From: an uncultured Phycisphaerales bacterium
GTDB taxonomy: Bacteria > Planctomycetota > Phycisphaerae > Sedimentisphaerales > Anaerohalosphaeraceae
NCBI GenBank assembly: GCA_937868095.1
Contig: CALMLO010000033.1
Location: 62,001 to 126,000, forward strand
Reading direction: 5' to 3'
DNA length: 64,000 nt
Shown piece after piece: positions 32,527 through 45,359 of this stretch (position 1 is the stretch's first letter; each line of letters opens with the position of its first letter). Below the pieces are notes generated by a model, which saw only the letters and a program-made list of their open reading frames with translations, searched no databases and had not been told where the DNA came from. The translations under genes were made by a program, and so were the position numbers.

Positions 32527-34974
32527 TTAATTGGCCAGCCAATTCCCGGCAAATTCCTGAAATTCATACAGATTGATCAGGCAGTCGCCATTCAAATCCA
32601 GACCACAATCGGCCTGCAGCCAGCAGCCGCCAAAGTCCACGAGGTCATCAATATCCACATAATTATTCCCATTCATGTCGCCGTAACGAATTCTCCCTAG
32701 GATTTCGATATTATCAACGGCCATATCGCCGCGGGGGCCGCCGACGGCTGTGGCCCGAAGACGAATCTGTATCGGTCCGCTATATCCGGTCAAATCCACG
32801 GCCACCCAGGTGTATTTATCCGCGTTGCTGGTGTGCTGCTGACCGCTGATGTTCCAGACGTCGGTATGCCAAGTGCCGTCGTACACATCGACACTCAATG
32901 TACCGACCTCCGCGCCGTACATATGATAATAAAACGTCAGGAACCGACCAAAACCGCCGATGACAGGACTTTCCAGGATCGCTGTATTTCCGGCACTGCT
33001 GGCACCGCCGGGTGAGGTTTCAAGGTATACATACCATGTGCTGCCGTTGGCCCCCCCGCTCGGACCGGTATTGGGCGTAAGGGTGCCGCCGGAGTGCCGA
33101 GTCCAATCATGGCTGTCTTCGCCCGTGATGTTGGTCCAGTCCCCCCAGCCGCTTTCAAAATCAGTACCGACCAGTTGTACGAGCGTTCCGTCATTCGGTA
33201 TGGCCTGGACTTCATGGCTGTATGCGCTCTCGAGTGTATCGAAATCCACCGCCGTAACGACGTAGTTGTACAGCTTAAAATTAGCGGCCGTGTCATCGGT
33301 GAATTCCGGACTGCTTAACAAAGAACTGTTCAGAAGGACATAGCCGCTGCCCGGTGTCGTTGACCGATAAACACGATAGCCGGCCACATCCCTTTCGTTG
33401 TTGGCGTTCCATCTAAGCGTTACTAATCTGTCACCGGCGATGGCTGTAAGGCCGGATGGCGCCAATGGAGGAAGCAACAATGCAATGCCCTGAGCTTCGG
33501 CTGAGTCAGCGCTTTCGCCCCCGGACGTATTGGCGCTGACGACATAATAATACATCATATCCCCAATGATATCTGTGTCGCTAAAGCTTGTTGTTTTAAT
33601 TTCAGGTGCGATGACCGTGTAGGGTCCGCCGCTGTTGATTGAACGTTTCACGTTGTAACTGATTCCGCCAATGACTTCATTCCAAGTCAGGTTGATCTGA
33701 CCGTCCAGTGTTGTCGTGGCCGTCAGTCCCGTAGGGGGAACCGTATAATCCGGGGTAAATTGCCACCAGTTGATATTGAACAGATAACCGCCTCCGCCGG
33801 TAAATTTCAAGTATAAGTCGTGTTGTCCGGTTGCGCCGCTGACAGGGCAGGATACGGTTGTCCAGGTTTGCCAGCCGCCGGTAATCGGTACTGTGCAGGA
33901 TCCTATCTGTGTTCCGGTTAAGCTGTCCAGATACAGTTCTATATTTCCGCCGCTGCCGGCTGAAGCAACCCTGGCATTGAAGGACGCGGCACCTGCATCA
34001 AAATCAACGATACGAAAAACAAGATAATCCCCGTTTTCGATATAGCCGACATCAAGTCCCCCTTCAGCACAGTCCTCGGTCTGAGTGCCTGACTGCATAG
34101 TATACGCTTCCGCTTCGATCTGAGAATAGGCCGAGATCGGTTGAGGAATTCCCGAAATGCCTGCCGCGTCCGCCATTTGGAGAAAATTCCACATTGCCGG
34201 TCTCCACACCTGGTCTGCCCAGTGACCTGCTTGCGGGACTTGCCACCAATAATGGTCAATGCCATGGGTCGTACAGAAGTTGTGACAGTTTACATTTGCA
34301 GTGACAATGCTCTCGTAATCATACTGACCCCAGGAAATAAACAGTGTCTTTAGCTTCTGCCTGGCCTCGGCACCCCCATTGGGAAATAACGTGTCATCTC
34401 CGGCTTTATTGGGTGCTGCAGCCGTGGGACTCAGATGGTGAAAGGTATCCAGATTTGCACAGCCGACATTGAACGCATATCCGCCTCCCCAGGAATAGCC
34501 GTAAAGCCCGCGATGGTCGGCGTCCGCATACGTAGAATAATTCGAATCTACGAACGGGATGGCGTCATTAATCGTCATGCCGGCAACGTCGCTCCAGTCG
34601 CCGTCGAATTGGTCGTCCAGCGCCACAATGATTACCGGCTGGATCTTTCCCTGGCCAATCAGATTGTCGCAAACGACGTTGGCATGAATCGACCAATCGA
34701 GAAAAATAGTGTCCGCACCGACACCGATACCCTGATAACAGTAAATGACGCCGTACTTATGATTCGGGTTGTAGCCCGGTGGGGTGTAAACATGCATGTT
34801 TAGATTGCGTCCCGCAACCGATGAATAATAGCTGACATTCCAATGGACCGTACCGGCCGGGTATCGGCCTGACTGGTCATATCCCGCCGGCGGCATAATT
34901 GGAAAATCATCTGCCGTCACGGGCACGGACATTACGAAAAGTCCCGCCAACGCTAAAAAAATGATTCGTATCAT
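32527..34974 (-). CDS. CE1-like esterase with CBM6, Fn3, MAM and dockerin
   Basis: About 815 residues. Start is placed at ATG 34974, preceded by GAGGGG and giving the clean signal MIRIIFLALAGLFVM; an ATG at 35004 adds ten residues and is less well supported. The CE1-like alpha/beta hydrolase (about 25-275) has the nucleophile Ser in LYGYSWGGGY and catalytic His probably in QVPQAGHWAD. A CBM6 (290-410), two Fn3 (415-590), a MAM domain (595-760) and a dockerin with GDMNGNNYVDIDDLV and LDLNGDCLINLYEF follow. The esterase likely deacetylates or deferuloylates hemicellulose. It sits 35 nt after the beta-helix gene. The CBM6, Fn3 and MAM parts are near copies of those in neighbouring genes. Confidence 0.88.
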   Translation of the reverse strand: MIRIIFLALAGLFVMSVPVTADDFPIMPPAGYDQSGRYPAGTVHWNVSYYSSVAGRNLNMHVYTPPGYNPNHKYGVIYCYQGIGVGADTIFLDWSIHANVVCDNLIGQGKIQPVIIVALDDQFDGDWSDVAGMTINDAIPFVDSNYSTYADADHRGLYGYSWGGGYAFNVGCANLDTFHHLSPTAAAPNKAGDDTLFPNGGAEARQKLKTLFISWGQYDYESIVTANVNCHNFCTTHGIDHYWWQVPQAGHWADQVWRPAMWNFLQMADAAGISGIPQPISAYSQIEAEAYTMQSGTQTEDCAEGGLDVGYIENGDYLVFRIVDFDAGAASFNARVASAGSGGNIELYLDSLTGTQIGSCTVPITGGWQTWTTVSCPVSGATGQHDLYLKFTGGGGYLFNINWWQFTPDYTVPPTGLTATTTLDGQINLTWNEVIGGISYNVKRSINSGGPYTVIAPEIKTTSFSDTDIIGDMMYYYVVSANTSGGESADSAEAQGIALLLPPLAPSGLTAIAGDRLVTLRWNANNERDVAGYRVYRSTTPGSGYVLLNSSLLSSPEFTDDTAANFKLYNYVVTAVDFDTLESAYSHEVQAIPNDGTLVQLVGTDFESGWGDWTNITGEDSHDWTRHSGGTLTPNTGPSGGANGSTWYVYLETSPGGASSAGNTAILESPVIGGFGRFLTFYYHMYGAEVGTLSVDVYDGTWHTDVWNISGQQHTSNADKYTWVAVDLTGYSGPIQIRLRATAVGGPRGDMAVDNIEILGRIRYGDMNGNNYVDIDDLVDFGGCWLQADCGLDLNGDCLINLYEFQEFAGNWLAN
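33757..34137 (-). repeat. CBM6 module, DNA copy 1
   Basis: DNA encoding the CBM6 in the CE1 esterase. It closely matches the segments at 35177-35560 and 37807-38185, sharing stretches such as CCACCAGTTGATATT and GGTAAATTTCA. These are diverged direct repeats in consecutive genes. Confidence 0.65.
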
Positions 34975-35009
34975 TTTCCCCTCGCACACCTTTTTTTCTT
35001 TCATTTTCG

Positions 35010-37571
35010 TTATTCCCTTATCATCCAGTTACCGGCAAATCTCGAAAATTCATACAGTGCAATGACACCATCACCATCCAAATCAAGAGCGTGGTCGTCC
35101 TGAAGCCAATAAGCGATAAATTCAGAAAAATCACTCAAATTTACAACAGCATCTTCATTCATGTCGCCATACGGGAGGAACTGCCACCAGTTGATATTAA
35201 ACAGGTAAAAATCGCTTCCGGTAAATTTCAAATATAGGTCATGGACCCCGGTTGCGCCATAGACAGGACAGGTCTGAGTTTCCCAGGCCTGCCAGCCGCC
35301 GGTGTTTGGAACTGCGCAGATTCCTATTTGTGGTCCAGTCACGCTGTCCAGGTGCAGTTCAATATTGCCGCCGCTCGTATTCGATGCCACCCTGGCAGCA
35401 AAGGATACCGCACCGCTGTTGAAATTAATATTTTTGAAGACAAGATAATTGCCGTTCTGTATGTACCCGACGTTCTGTCCGCCTTCACTGCAGGGCTCGG
35501 TCTTGGTTCCCGATTGTTCATTGGAATCTTCCGCTTCAATCTGAGAATAGGCCGAGCGCGCAGGGACTGGAGGCGGCGGCGGGATTAAATCAAATAAATA
35601 TTGGTATGCAGGTTCCAGCCCGGCATTGTCAATGATGTCCAGGGCTTCCTGGGGCCAATTTGCGTCAGGATAAACATGAAGATTTGTTACTGTGCAGTTT
35701 GGTGCGCCCAAGTACACTGAGCTGCTGGTAGAATAGATATTATCGTAATGATTATCGTGCTTTCTGCCCCAATCATTTAATTCAAAATTATCCTGACCCG
35801 GAACAACCTCAAAAACCAGATCCGTTCCGGTATACCATGCCGTCCCCTCATCCGGGTGATACACCCCCTGGAAATGCGTCGTGGAGGCTTTCACGTAATT
35901 ATAACTCGCTTCGGAATCCGGTTGGGCCCCGAGCGTATAGAAAGCACCGGAATCGTTGAGTGTCTTCATACAGTCATAAACGCGGTTGTTATTGAATGTG
36001 ACATTTCTGCAGGTCGTTGTGGGATTGCCCGGCTCTCTGGAAAATTCGGTACCGTCAAATTCACACCAGCCCCATCCGACACTGACACCGCCGTAATTGG
36101 TGCCCTCGATGTGATTGTGCACGATATTCAGTGTATCTACAAAATAGGCCGAAATCGCCTGATGAGCCAGGTACAAGTTCGTTGTATTATAGATACAATT
36201 GTTTGATATTGTAATATTTGTACATATTCCTTCAACAGAAGGAGAGTATTTTTCAGCCGTGCCGGGGCCTCCGTCTCCCTCATAGATATGCTGGGGATGC
36301 CCAACTTGTATACCCGATCCGCCGATATCAGCAATAAAATTCCCAACAATCGAGCAATTGCTGACATCGTTGACAAGGCTGATTCCCTCATTGCCTATAT
36401 GCTCGACGATATTCTCAATAAAATTGATTGAGTCGGCGCTGGTGACATTGACGGCACCTAATATGACATCATACGCCCTGTATTTGTCGGCATGCCAATC
36501 CGTATTCGCAAAAGCCTTGCAGATAGTGGTACTCTGGCATGTTGTCTTGCCGTAGGATCCATCCACCTGGGGCAACTCGGCTTCCGTATTGACGAATTGT
36601 ATGTTCTCAAATGTGATGTTTTGGACCCTGTTTGTTCTCGAAGTACCTGCTATGTCAATCAGAGTTCTAATTGTCGGGGCATAGACAACTGCTGTTGACA
36701 TGTCCCCGTCCTCGTACCGTGCGTAGTAGTACAATGTAGAAGTTGACCTGTCAAAATAGAACTCGCCTGCACAATCGAGGAATTCATACGCATTTTGTAT
36801 TTTATGCGAGCCGTTGGTTGAAAATCCGGCACCCCATCCCTGATTCATCGCAATAGCGGCCATGGGCTGTTGGAATTTTAAGATCCGAGAGGTACCTTCT
36901 GCAGCGATCTCCCTTACGCATACGATATTTTGGTTCCAGGTGGTACTGTTTATGATTTCAACATCTTCGGGATTTCCAAGGTCAGGAACATCGGCAGTAT
37001 GGTATTTTGCCCCGTCCGGCTTTGAACCGCTAATCCAGGCCCAGTCCGCCTGGCCTGCCGTTATACTATACGTACCCCAACTACCCTGGCAGTTGACAGT
37101 CTTGCTTGCCATATAAGCTCTTCTGTCATTGACAATCAGGGTCCGCAGCTTGGTGTTTCGGTTCAGTGTCGCCTTGTAGATGTTGCCGTCATGCCGGGTC
37201 CACCCGGTTACCAGCGTACCCCCGTTGAGTACAGGCACCTCGTCCGGATATGCCAAATAATATATCCTGTATCCGTTTGTCCCTGAATCCTGCGGCTCAA
37301 ACGTGATGGGGCTGGTAACAGTATAGGTGCCGCCTCTCAGAAATACATAGATGTCTCCGGTCATACTGCTGTTGATTGCGCGTACCGCATTCCTCGCCGC
37401 CGTGAGCGTCTGAAAAGGTGCGCTTTCCGTCCCTGGATTGGAGTCGCTGCCTGTGGGGGATACATAATAGACCGCCTGAGTTGCAGCAAATGCTGAGGGT
37501 ATGAACGTGGCTGCCGCAAACAAAGCGATCAGCCATATTCCGTATCGTTTCATCATCATTCTTTTTAACAT
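35010..37571 (-). CDS. Right-handed beta-helix glycanase-like protein with CBM6 and dockerin
   Basis: An 853-residue secreted protein. After the signal (IALFAAATFIPSAFA) it starts VYYVSPTGSDSNPGTESAPF and has VFLRGGTYTVTSPITF, the pattern of right-handed parallel beta-helix carbohydrate enzymes; GH141-like proteins show similar starts, but I cannot fix the family. Repeated coils with NITFENIQF, CSIVGNFIAD and ITISNNCIYN fill residues about 130-660. A CBM6 (680-795) and a two-repeat dockerin ([28 protein letters not shown]) end it. Substrate could be fucosylated or xylan-like, by context only. Start ATG at 37571 follows GGGGATACAACG. It precedes the CE1 esterase by 35 nt. Confidence 0.8.
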   Translation of the reverse strand: MLKRMMMKRYGIWLIALFAAATFIPSAFAATQAVYYVSPTGSDSNPGTESAPFQTLTAARNAVRAINSSMTGDIYVFLRGGTYTVTSPITFEPQDSGTNGYRIYYLAYPDEVPVLNGGTLVTGWTRHDGNIYKATLNRNTKLRTLIVNDRRAYMASKTVNCQGSWGTYSITAGQADWAWISGSKPDGAKYHTADVPDLGNPEDVEIINSTTWNQNIVCVREIAAEGTSRILKFQQPMAAIAMNQGWGAGFSTNGSHKIQNAYEFLDCAGEFYFDRSTSTLYYYARYEDGDMSTAVVYAPTIRTLIDIAGTSRTNRVQNITFENIQFVNTEAELPQVDGSYGKTTCQSTTICKAFANTDWHADKYRAYDVILGAVNVTSADSINFIENIVEHIGNEGISLVNDVSNCSIVGNFIADIGGSGIQVGHPQHIYEGDGGPGTAEKYSPSVEGICTNITISNNCIYNTTNLYLAHQAISAYFVDTLNIVHNHIEGTNYGGVSVGWGWCEFDGTEFSREPGNPTTTCRNVTFNNNRVYDCMKTLNDSGAFYTLGAQPDSEASYNYVKASTTHFQGVYHPDEGTAWYTGTDLVFEVVPGQDNFELNDWGRKHDNHYDNIYSTSSSVYLGAPNCTVTNLHVYPDANWPQEALDIIDNAGLEPAYQYLFDLIPPPPPVPARSAYSQIEAEDSNEQSGTKTEPCSEGGQNVGYIQNGNYLVFKNINFNSGAVSFAARVASNTSGGNIELHLDSVTGPQIGICAVPNTGGWQAWETQTCPVYGATGVHDLYLKFTGSDFYLFNINWWQFLPYGDMNEDAVVNLSDFSEFIAYWLQDDHALDLDGDGVIALYEFSRFAGNWMIRE
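35177..35560 (-). repeat. CBM6 module, DNA copy 2
   Basis: CBM6-coding segment of the beta-helix gene. It matches the copies in the upstream and downstream genes. The similarity with copy 3 continues into the dockerin region (35030-35140 compared with 37660-37770). Confidence 0.65.
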
Positions 37572-37631
37572 CGTTGTATCCCCTTAATTCATCACCCTAT
37601 TTATATGCCCGTTACGTTTCTTATCGATGCA

Positions 37632-41543
<3,912 letters not shown>

Positions 41544-41684
41544 TTACTTACCCCCCCCCGTAACATTCATCGTTTATAAGAATTTTTTCCCTTATCTGTC
41601 AAAGCATTACAATTACGAACCGGGATTTTCCTGTAAGATCCAATCAGCTTGGCTCCATCCCCCCTATAAAAATCTCTAATGGCA

Positions 41685-41705
41685 GGGCCGGTATTAAACC
41701 GGCCC
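41685..41705 (-). terminator. GC-rich hairpin after the PEP-CTERM gene
   Basis: A perfect 8-bp stem GGGCCGGT/ACCGGCCC with a 5-nt loop, 40 nt beyond the PEP-CTERM stop. A TTTTT run follows about a dozen bases later on the minus strand rather than directly, so it may attenuate rather than fully stop transcription into the GH95 gene. Confidence 0.45.
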
Positions 41706-41744
41706 CACCATCTGAATTCCATATTACCCTTTGTTAAAAACCCT

Positions 41745-42599
41745 CTATTTCTTTCTGCGAAGCAGCAAACCGCCAAGGCCCAGAAATACCAATGTGGCCG
41801 GCTCCGGAATCGATGTAATGACAATTTGATCGATCGACGTATACAAGCTGGGATTTTCCGTCTGTGCATAAGCGAAGGCATGGCCCGTGGTTAATTCGTT
41901 TATAACTCCCGACGATTCAAATGTGTCGGCTAATGAACCCGATAGGAGAGTAATCGTATCACCCTCAATGGTCAGGGAGTAACTGGTTGAACTGATGTCC
42001 AGGATCAGGTTCAGAACCGGCGAAAAGTTCGCGGTGGCGGCAAAATTTGCCCAATCATCCCAGTTCAGTGTGTCAAAGTTCCAAGTGGCCAGCTTGGTAT
42101 TGACGCCGCTGACAGATCGGTAGAATAAAGTGGAAATCCCGTTAAATTGAGAATTTTGGCCGGTTGCCATGCTATCGCTTTCAAACTGAATATAGAAACC
42201 TGGCCATAAACCTGCGTCGTACTCCGTGGCAGCATCAGTATTCTTGACGCCGATAGCAAGGCGGTCTGTGCCTCCGCCCCAGTCCCAGCCATCCGGACTC
42301 TGCAAAAAGCTGACTCCCCGAAACTCAAAACGAGTGATACCGGACCCGATGGCGGCTCCTTCTTTGGATGTAATTGCCGCTCGAGCCCAGGCGACTTGTG
42401 AGTTTTGGAGGGTTACAATTGTCCCGGATTCTACGATGGCGCTGCCGTCGCTCCAGGTCCCCGCGTTAAATCCTGTGCCGATGCCATTGGTGTTGGTTCC
42501 GACATTACCATCATCAAAGTGATCATCCACAATCGTTACGCCCAGGACAGCAGGCGACAACATCCCCATGACTGCTGCAATTACCAATACGCTTTTCAT
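41745..42599 (-). CDS. PEP-CTERM sorted secreted protein, concanavalin-like N-domain
   Basis: A 284-residue protein. The start is ATG 42599, with GGAGGATGG upstream; a longer frame to 42659 has no such site. Signal MKSVLVIAAVMGMLSP is followed by one beta-rich domain with TIVDDHFDDG, SKEGAAIG, ITRFEFRGVSF and SLTIEGDTITLLSGSL. The C-terminus is IPEPATLVFLGLGGLLLRRK, a typical PEP-CTERM signal for exosortase-dependent sorting. No exosortase is in the window. The N-domain is strikingly like that of the next upstream gene (42806-45121). It may bind glycan, but I see no proof. Confidence 0.82.
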   Translation of the reverse strand: MKSVLVIAAVMGMLSPAVLGVTIVDDHFDDGNVGTNTNGIGTGFNAGTWSDGSAIVESGTIVTLQNSQVAWARAAITSKEGAAIGSGITRFEFRGVSFLQSPDGWDWGGGTDRLAIGVKNTDAATEYDAGLWPGFYIQFESDSMATGQNSQFNGISTLFYRSVSGVNTKLATWNFDTLNWDDWANFAATANFSPVLNLILDISSTSYSLTIEGDTITLLSGSLADTFESSGVINELTTGHAFAYAQTENPSLYTSIDQIVITSIPEPATLVFLGLGGLLLRRKK

Positions 42600-42744
42600 C
42601 TTTCCATCCTCCACATTAAAGTTAAATTCATTGCTTACAAAACAATTTGCCATATTCACAAAATCCTTTTACACCAGCACTATTCGCAACGTACACACTT
42701 CACACAAACTTCACGTTTGCGGCTTGCAAACACTCTCCAAACCA

Positions 42745-42778
42745 GGTTTCCGGGTACCTCATCAGATACCCGGAAACC
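42745..42778 (-). terminator. Long hairpin after the LamG/half-dockerin gene
   Basis: A perfect 12-bp inverted repeat GGTTTCCGGGTA/TACCCGGAAACC with a 10-nt loop, 27 nt beyond the stop of the 42806 gene. Stem strength suggests a terminator or mRNA-stabilising structure, although the T-run after it on the minus strand is short (TGGTTTGG). Confidence 0.5.
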
Positions 42779-42805
42779 GTTTTCTGCTTTATGCCGCATG
42801 AATCC

Positions 42806-45121
42806 TTAATCAGGATAGATGCGATAGCTGTCCAGCCATTTTTCTGCAAATATCGCAAAATCAGCCAGATCGACTATGCAGTCATTATTAAAGTCATACG
42901 GCAGGTCGTACAACTCATAGTTACAGACCCAGCCGCCTCGGACCGCCAGATAATCCTGCGCGATCTGCTCGGTCGTACGGGCATAGTTATACACTTTAAC
43001 ATCATCAAGAACGCCGTAGAAAAACTCGCTGCCGTTATCGTTGTTGCAGCCCAATTTGAAGCCCGAATTGACACCGGTTCCGTACGTAAAGCCGCTGCCC
43101 GTCGCAACCAATGTACCATTGTTGTACATTCGGGTTATTAAGGAGGCTGCATCGTAGGTCACTGTGATATGATGCCACTCACCCTCAACCAGCGTGGTCG
43201 CCACTCGGCCGGCCCCGCCTTCCCGCTCAAAGCTGATCTCGCCTGAGGTCGGGTCCTTGTCAATTCGCCACATCATATCAGCATTGTTCCAGGAGCCGCG
43301 GCGGTTGATGATGCCCTGCCAGTCGCCGTTGTTTCCAACCCACCGTACCCAGAAAGAAATCGTCAAAGCATTGCCCATTTCTTCCATCTTCACAGCACCG
43401 GCTGTTGCGTACTGACCCCATGTGTTGTTCGGGTCGTTTCTATCGCTGTTGTTGAAGAACAAGCCATAACCGCCAAGCTCAGGCACACCATCGACCAAAC
43501 TTGGCAAAGTGCCCTCGGCACTTGTATTCATCAGCGTCATATCAAATCTGCTTGCCGTATCCGGAGTCGTCTGAATGTCCTCATTTACCTCAATCGTATC
43601 CAGCGGATAGTGAATGAGCAGACGCGGAATCCATAACCAGGCAGCCTCGGAAGGCTGGGAAGGAATCCCGTCTGTATCCGGATCACCGTTGTAAGCGATG
43701 CAGTAGTACTGCCCCTCTTCGGCAAGTGTAGCGCCGGTAACGAGCAGGGTATTCGTTTGGGTACCGGAATACGGACCGCCGTCGGTTAAGGCAATATCCT
43801 CCGGATCGCCTACTTTGAACCAGCGGTAAGCGGTGGCAATTGCGCTGCCCATCACGCTGAATGATGCGTTGCCCTCGGCATCGACATACATGCTTTTCGG
43901 ATGCACTAATATCCTGGGTATAACGCCGATTGTCGTAAACTTCCAGACAGAGCCGGAGATATTATTGGGATCGCCCAAAGGATAACCTTCTCCCGTTTCA
44001 GGATTCTTGATATGCTCCACGATCTGCCAGTAGTAAACCGTTCCCTGGGATAACACAATCGGCCCATACTCATTGTACGGATTGGTCTCGTACGGATCGG
44101 CCGCGTGAACCTGCGGGACATAATCAAGCAAATGAACATTGGGGTCGTCGTTAGGATTGCCCTTGGAAAGGAAAATGAAATGTCCCAGAATATCCGGGTT
44201 CACGGGATATCCTCTCTCTTCATCCGGATCGGGGCCGGCCATCCAACTTAGTGTTATTTGTGCTTTCTCATCGGGAAGGAGCACACCGACTGAACCGTCG
44301 AGATTCTCGGGCAAAACCACCGGATTATACGGGCCCCACAGCGTTACACCCTCTTTGATCACAATTCGATCAATCGAAATGTTGATACCGGGGTTTTCCG
44401 ATTGGATATAAGCAGTCGCATAACCCGCGGTCAATTCGTTCGTGATTCCGGCAGCCGCAAATGTGCCGGACAGCGAACCCGACAGAAGGGTGATCGTATC
44501 GCCCTCAATGGTCAGCGAATAACCATCGGCTTTCAGATCCAGCGTAATGTCCAGTACCGGCGCCAAGTTCCGTGTTCCGGAATCCCAGTTCAATGTATCA
44601 AATTTCCACGTCGCCAATACGGTTTTGGTATTGTCACCGGCTTCATAAAACAAAACAGAGGTCCCGTTCCATCCGCCGGTACCATCTGGTGTCGTGAGCG
44701 AAGTGTTTTCAAACTGAATCCAGAAACCGGTCGGCAACCCTGCGTCGTAGTCCCAGGCTTCATTACCTTGCTTGACACCGATACAATTCCGAGCCGTAGA
44801 TCCAGTGCCTGAATTGCCCACAGCAAAGCTGACCCCCCGAAACTCAAAACGAGAGATATCAGTCCCCATGGCAGCCCCTTCCTTGGAGGTTGTCGAACAT
44901 CGGGACCCGCCGTGAACCGGACCGCTAAGGGTCACTTTTGAATCCGCTTCCGTAACGGTGGCACTCCATCCAATGTCCCAGTAATTGAATCCCGTACCAA
45001 TGCCCTTGGTGTTGGTATCGACCACATTGTCATCAAAGTGATCATCGACAATAATCGTTTCACCAATAACCCCGGACGATAACAGTCCAATAAAAACAGT
45101 GATCATAACTAATGGTCTCAT
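42806..45121 (-). CDS. Surface protein with beta-domain, Ig-like, LamG and half dockerin
   Basis: A 771-residue secreted protein. The signal (LVMITVFIGLLSSGVIG) is followed by a domain closely related to that of the PEP-CTERM neighbour (TIIVDDHFDDNVVDTNT, TSKEGAAMG, RFEFRGVSF). An Fn3-like part (about 260-390), an Ig-like domain (about 390-490, with EGQYYCIAYNG), a LamG domain (500-730) and a single EF-hand dockerin half (YDFNNDCIVDLADFAIF) come next. GGAGGA lies 6 nt before the ATG at 45121. No catalytic residues are recognised. It probably binds glycans or the cell surface and is the first structural gene after the sigma/FecR pair. Confidence 0.8.
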   Translation of the reverse strand: MRPLVMITVFIGLLSSGVIGETIIVDDHFDDNVVDTNTKGIGTGFNYWDIGWSATVTEADSKVTLSGPVHGGSRCSTTSKEGAAMGTDISRFEFRGVSFAVGNSGTGSTARNCIGVKQGNEAWDYDAGLPTGFWIQFENTSLTTPDGTGGWNGTSVLFYEAGDNTKTVLATWKFDTLNWDSGTRNLAPVLDITLDLKADGYSLTIEGDTITLLSGSLSGTFAAAGITNELTAGYATAYIQSENPGINISIDRIVIKEGVTLWGPYNPVVLPENLDGSVGVLLPDEKAQITLSWMAGPDPDEERGYPVNPDILGHFIFLSKGNPNDDPNVHLLDYVPQVHAADPYETNPYNEYGPIVLSQGTVYYWQIVEHIKNPETGEGYPLGDPNNISGSVWKFTTIGVIPRILVHPKSMYVDAEGNASFSVMGSAIATAYRWFKVGDPEDIALTDGGPYSGTQTNTLLVTGATLAEEGQYYCIAYNGDPDTDGIPSQPSEAAWLWIPRLLIHYPLDTIEVNEDIQTTPDTASRFDMTLMNTSAEGTLPSLVDGVPELGGYGLFFNNSDRNDPNNTWGQYATAGAVKMEEMGNALTISFWVRWVGNNGDWQGIINRRGSWNNADMMWRIDKDPTSGEISFEREGGAGRVATTLVEGEWHHITVTYDAASLITRMYNNGTLVATGSGFTYGTGVNSGFKLGCNNDNGSEFFYGVLDDVKVYNYARTTEQIAQDYLAVRGGWVCNYELYDLPYDFNNDCIVDLADFAIFAEKWLDSYRIYPD

Positions 45122-45294
45122 ACAAAGTCCTCCGAATTTTTTTCACTTCAATTCAAACAACACTCATGACCCGCGGCAGTTCATTCTCGGGAAACCGCCA
45201 TACCCATCAAAACGCTACTGTACTATTGATCATTCTCTCACCTCCGCTTAACCATAGTTCTGTTACCCTCAACAACCCGATCGTATATTCTTAG

Positions 45295-45311
45295 GCATGA
45301 CAATGTCATGC
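45295..45311. promoter_or_regulatory. Palindrome upstream of the LamG gene, possible operator
   Basis: GCATGACA and TGTCATGC are arranged around one central A. It lies in the 238-nt gap between fecR and the LamG gene, about 170 nt upstream of the latter. The rest of this gap shows no gene. It could be an operator or a hairpin after fecR. Confidence 0.35.
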
Positions 45312-45359
45312 TTGACTAACTATTACTGCTGGTCCTGAACCCTTTTTTACCAATCGCGT

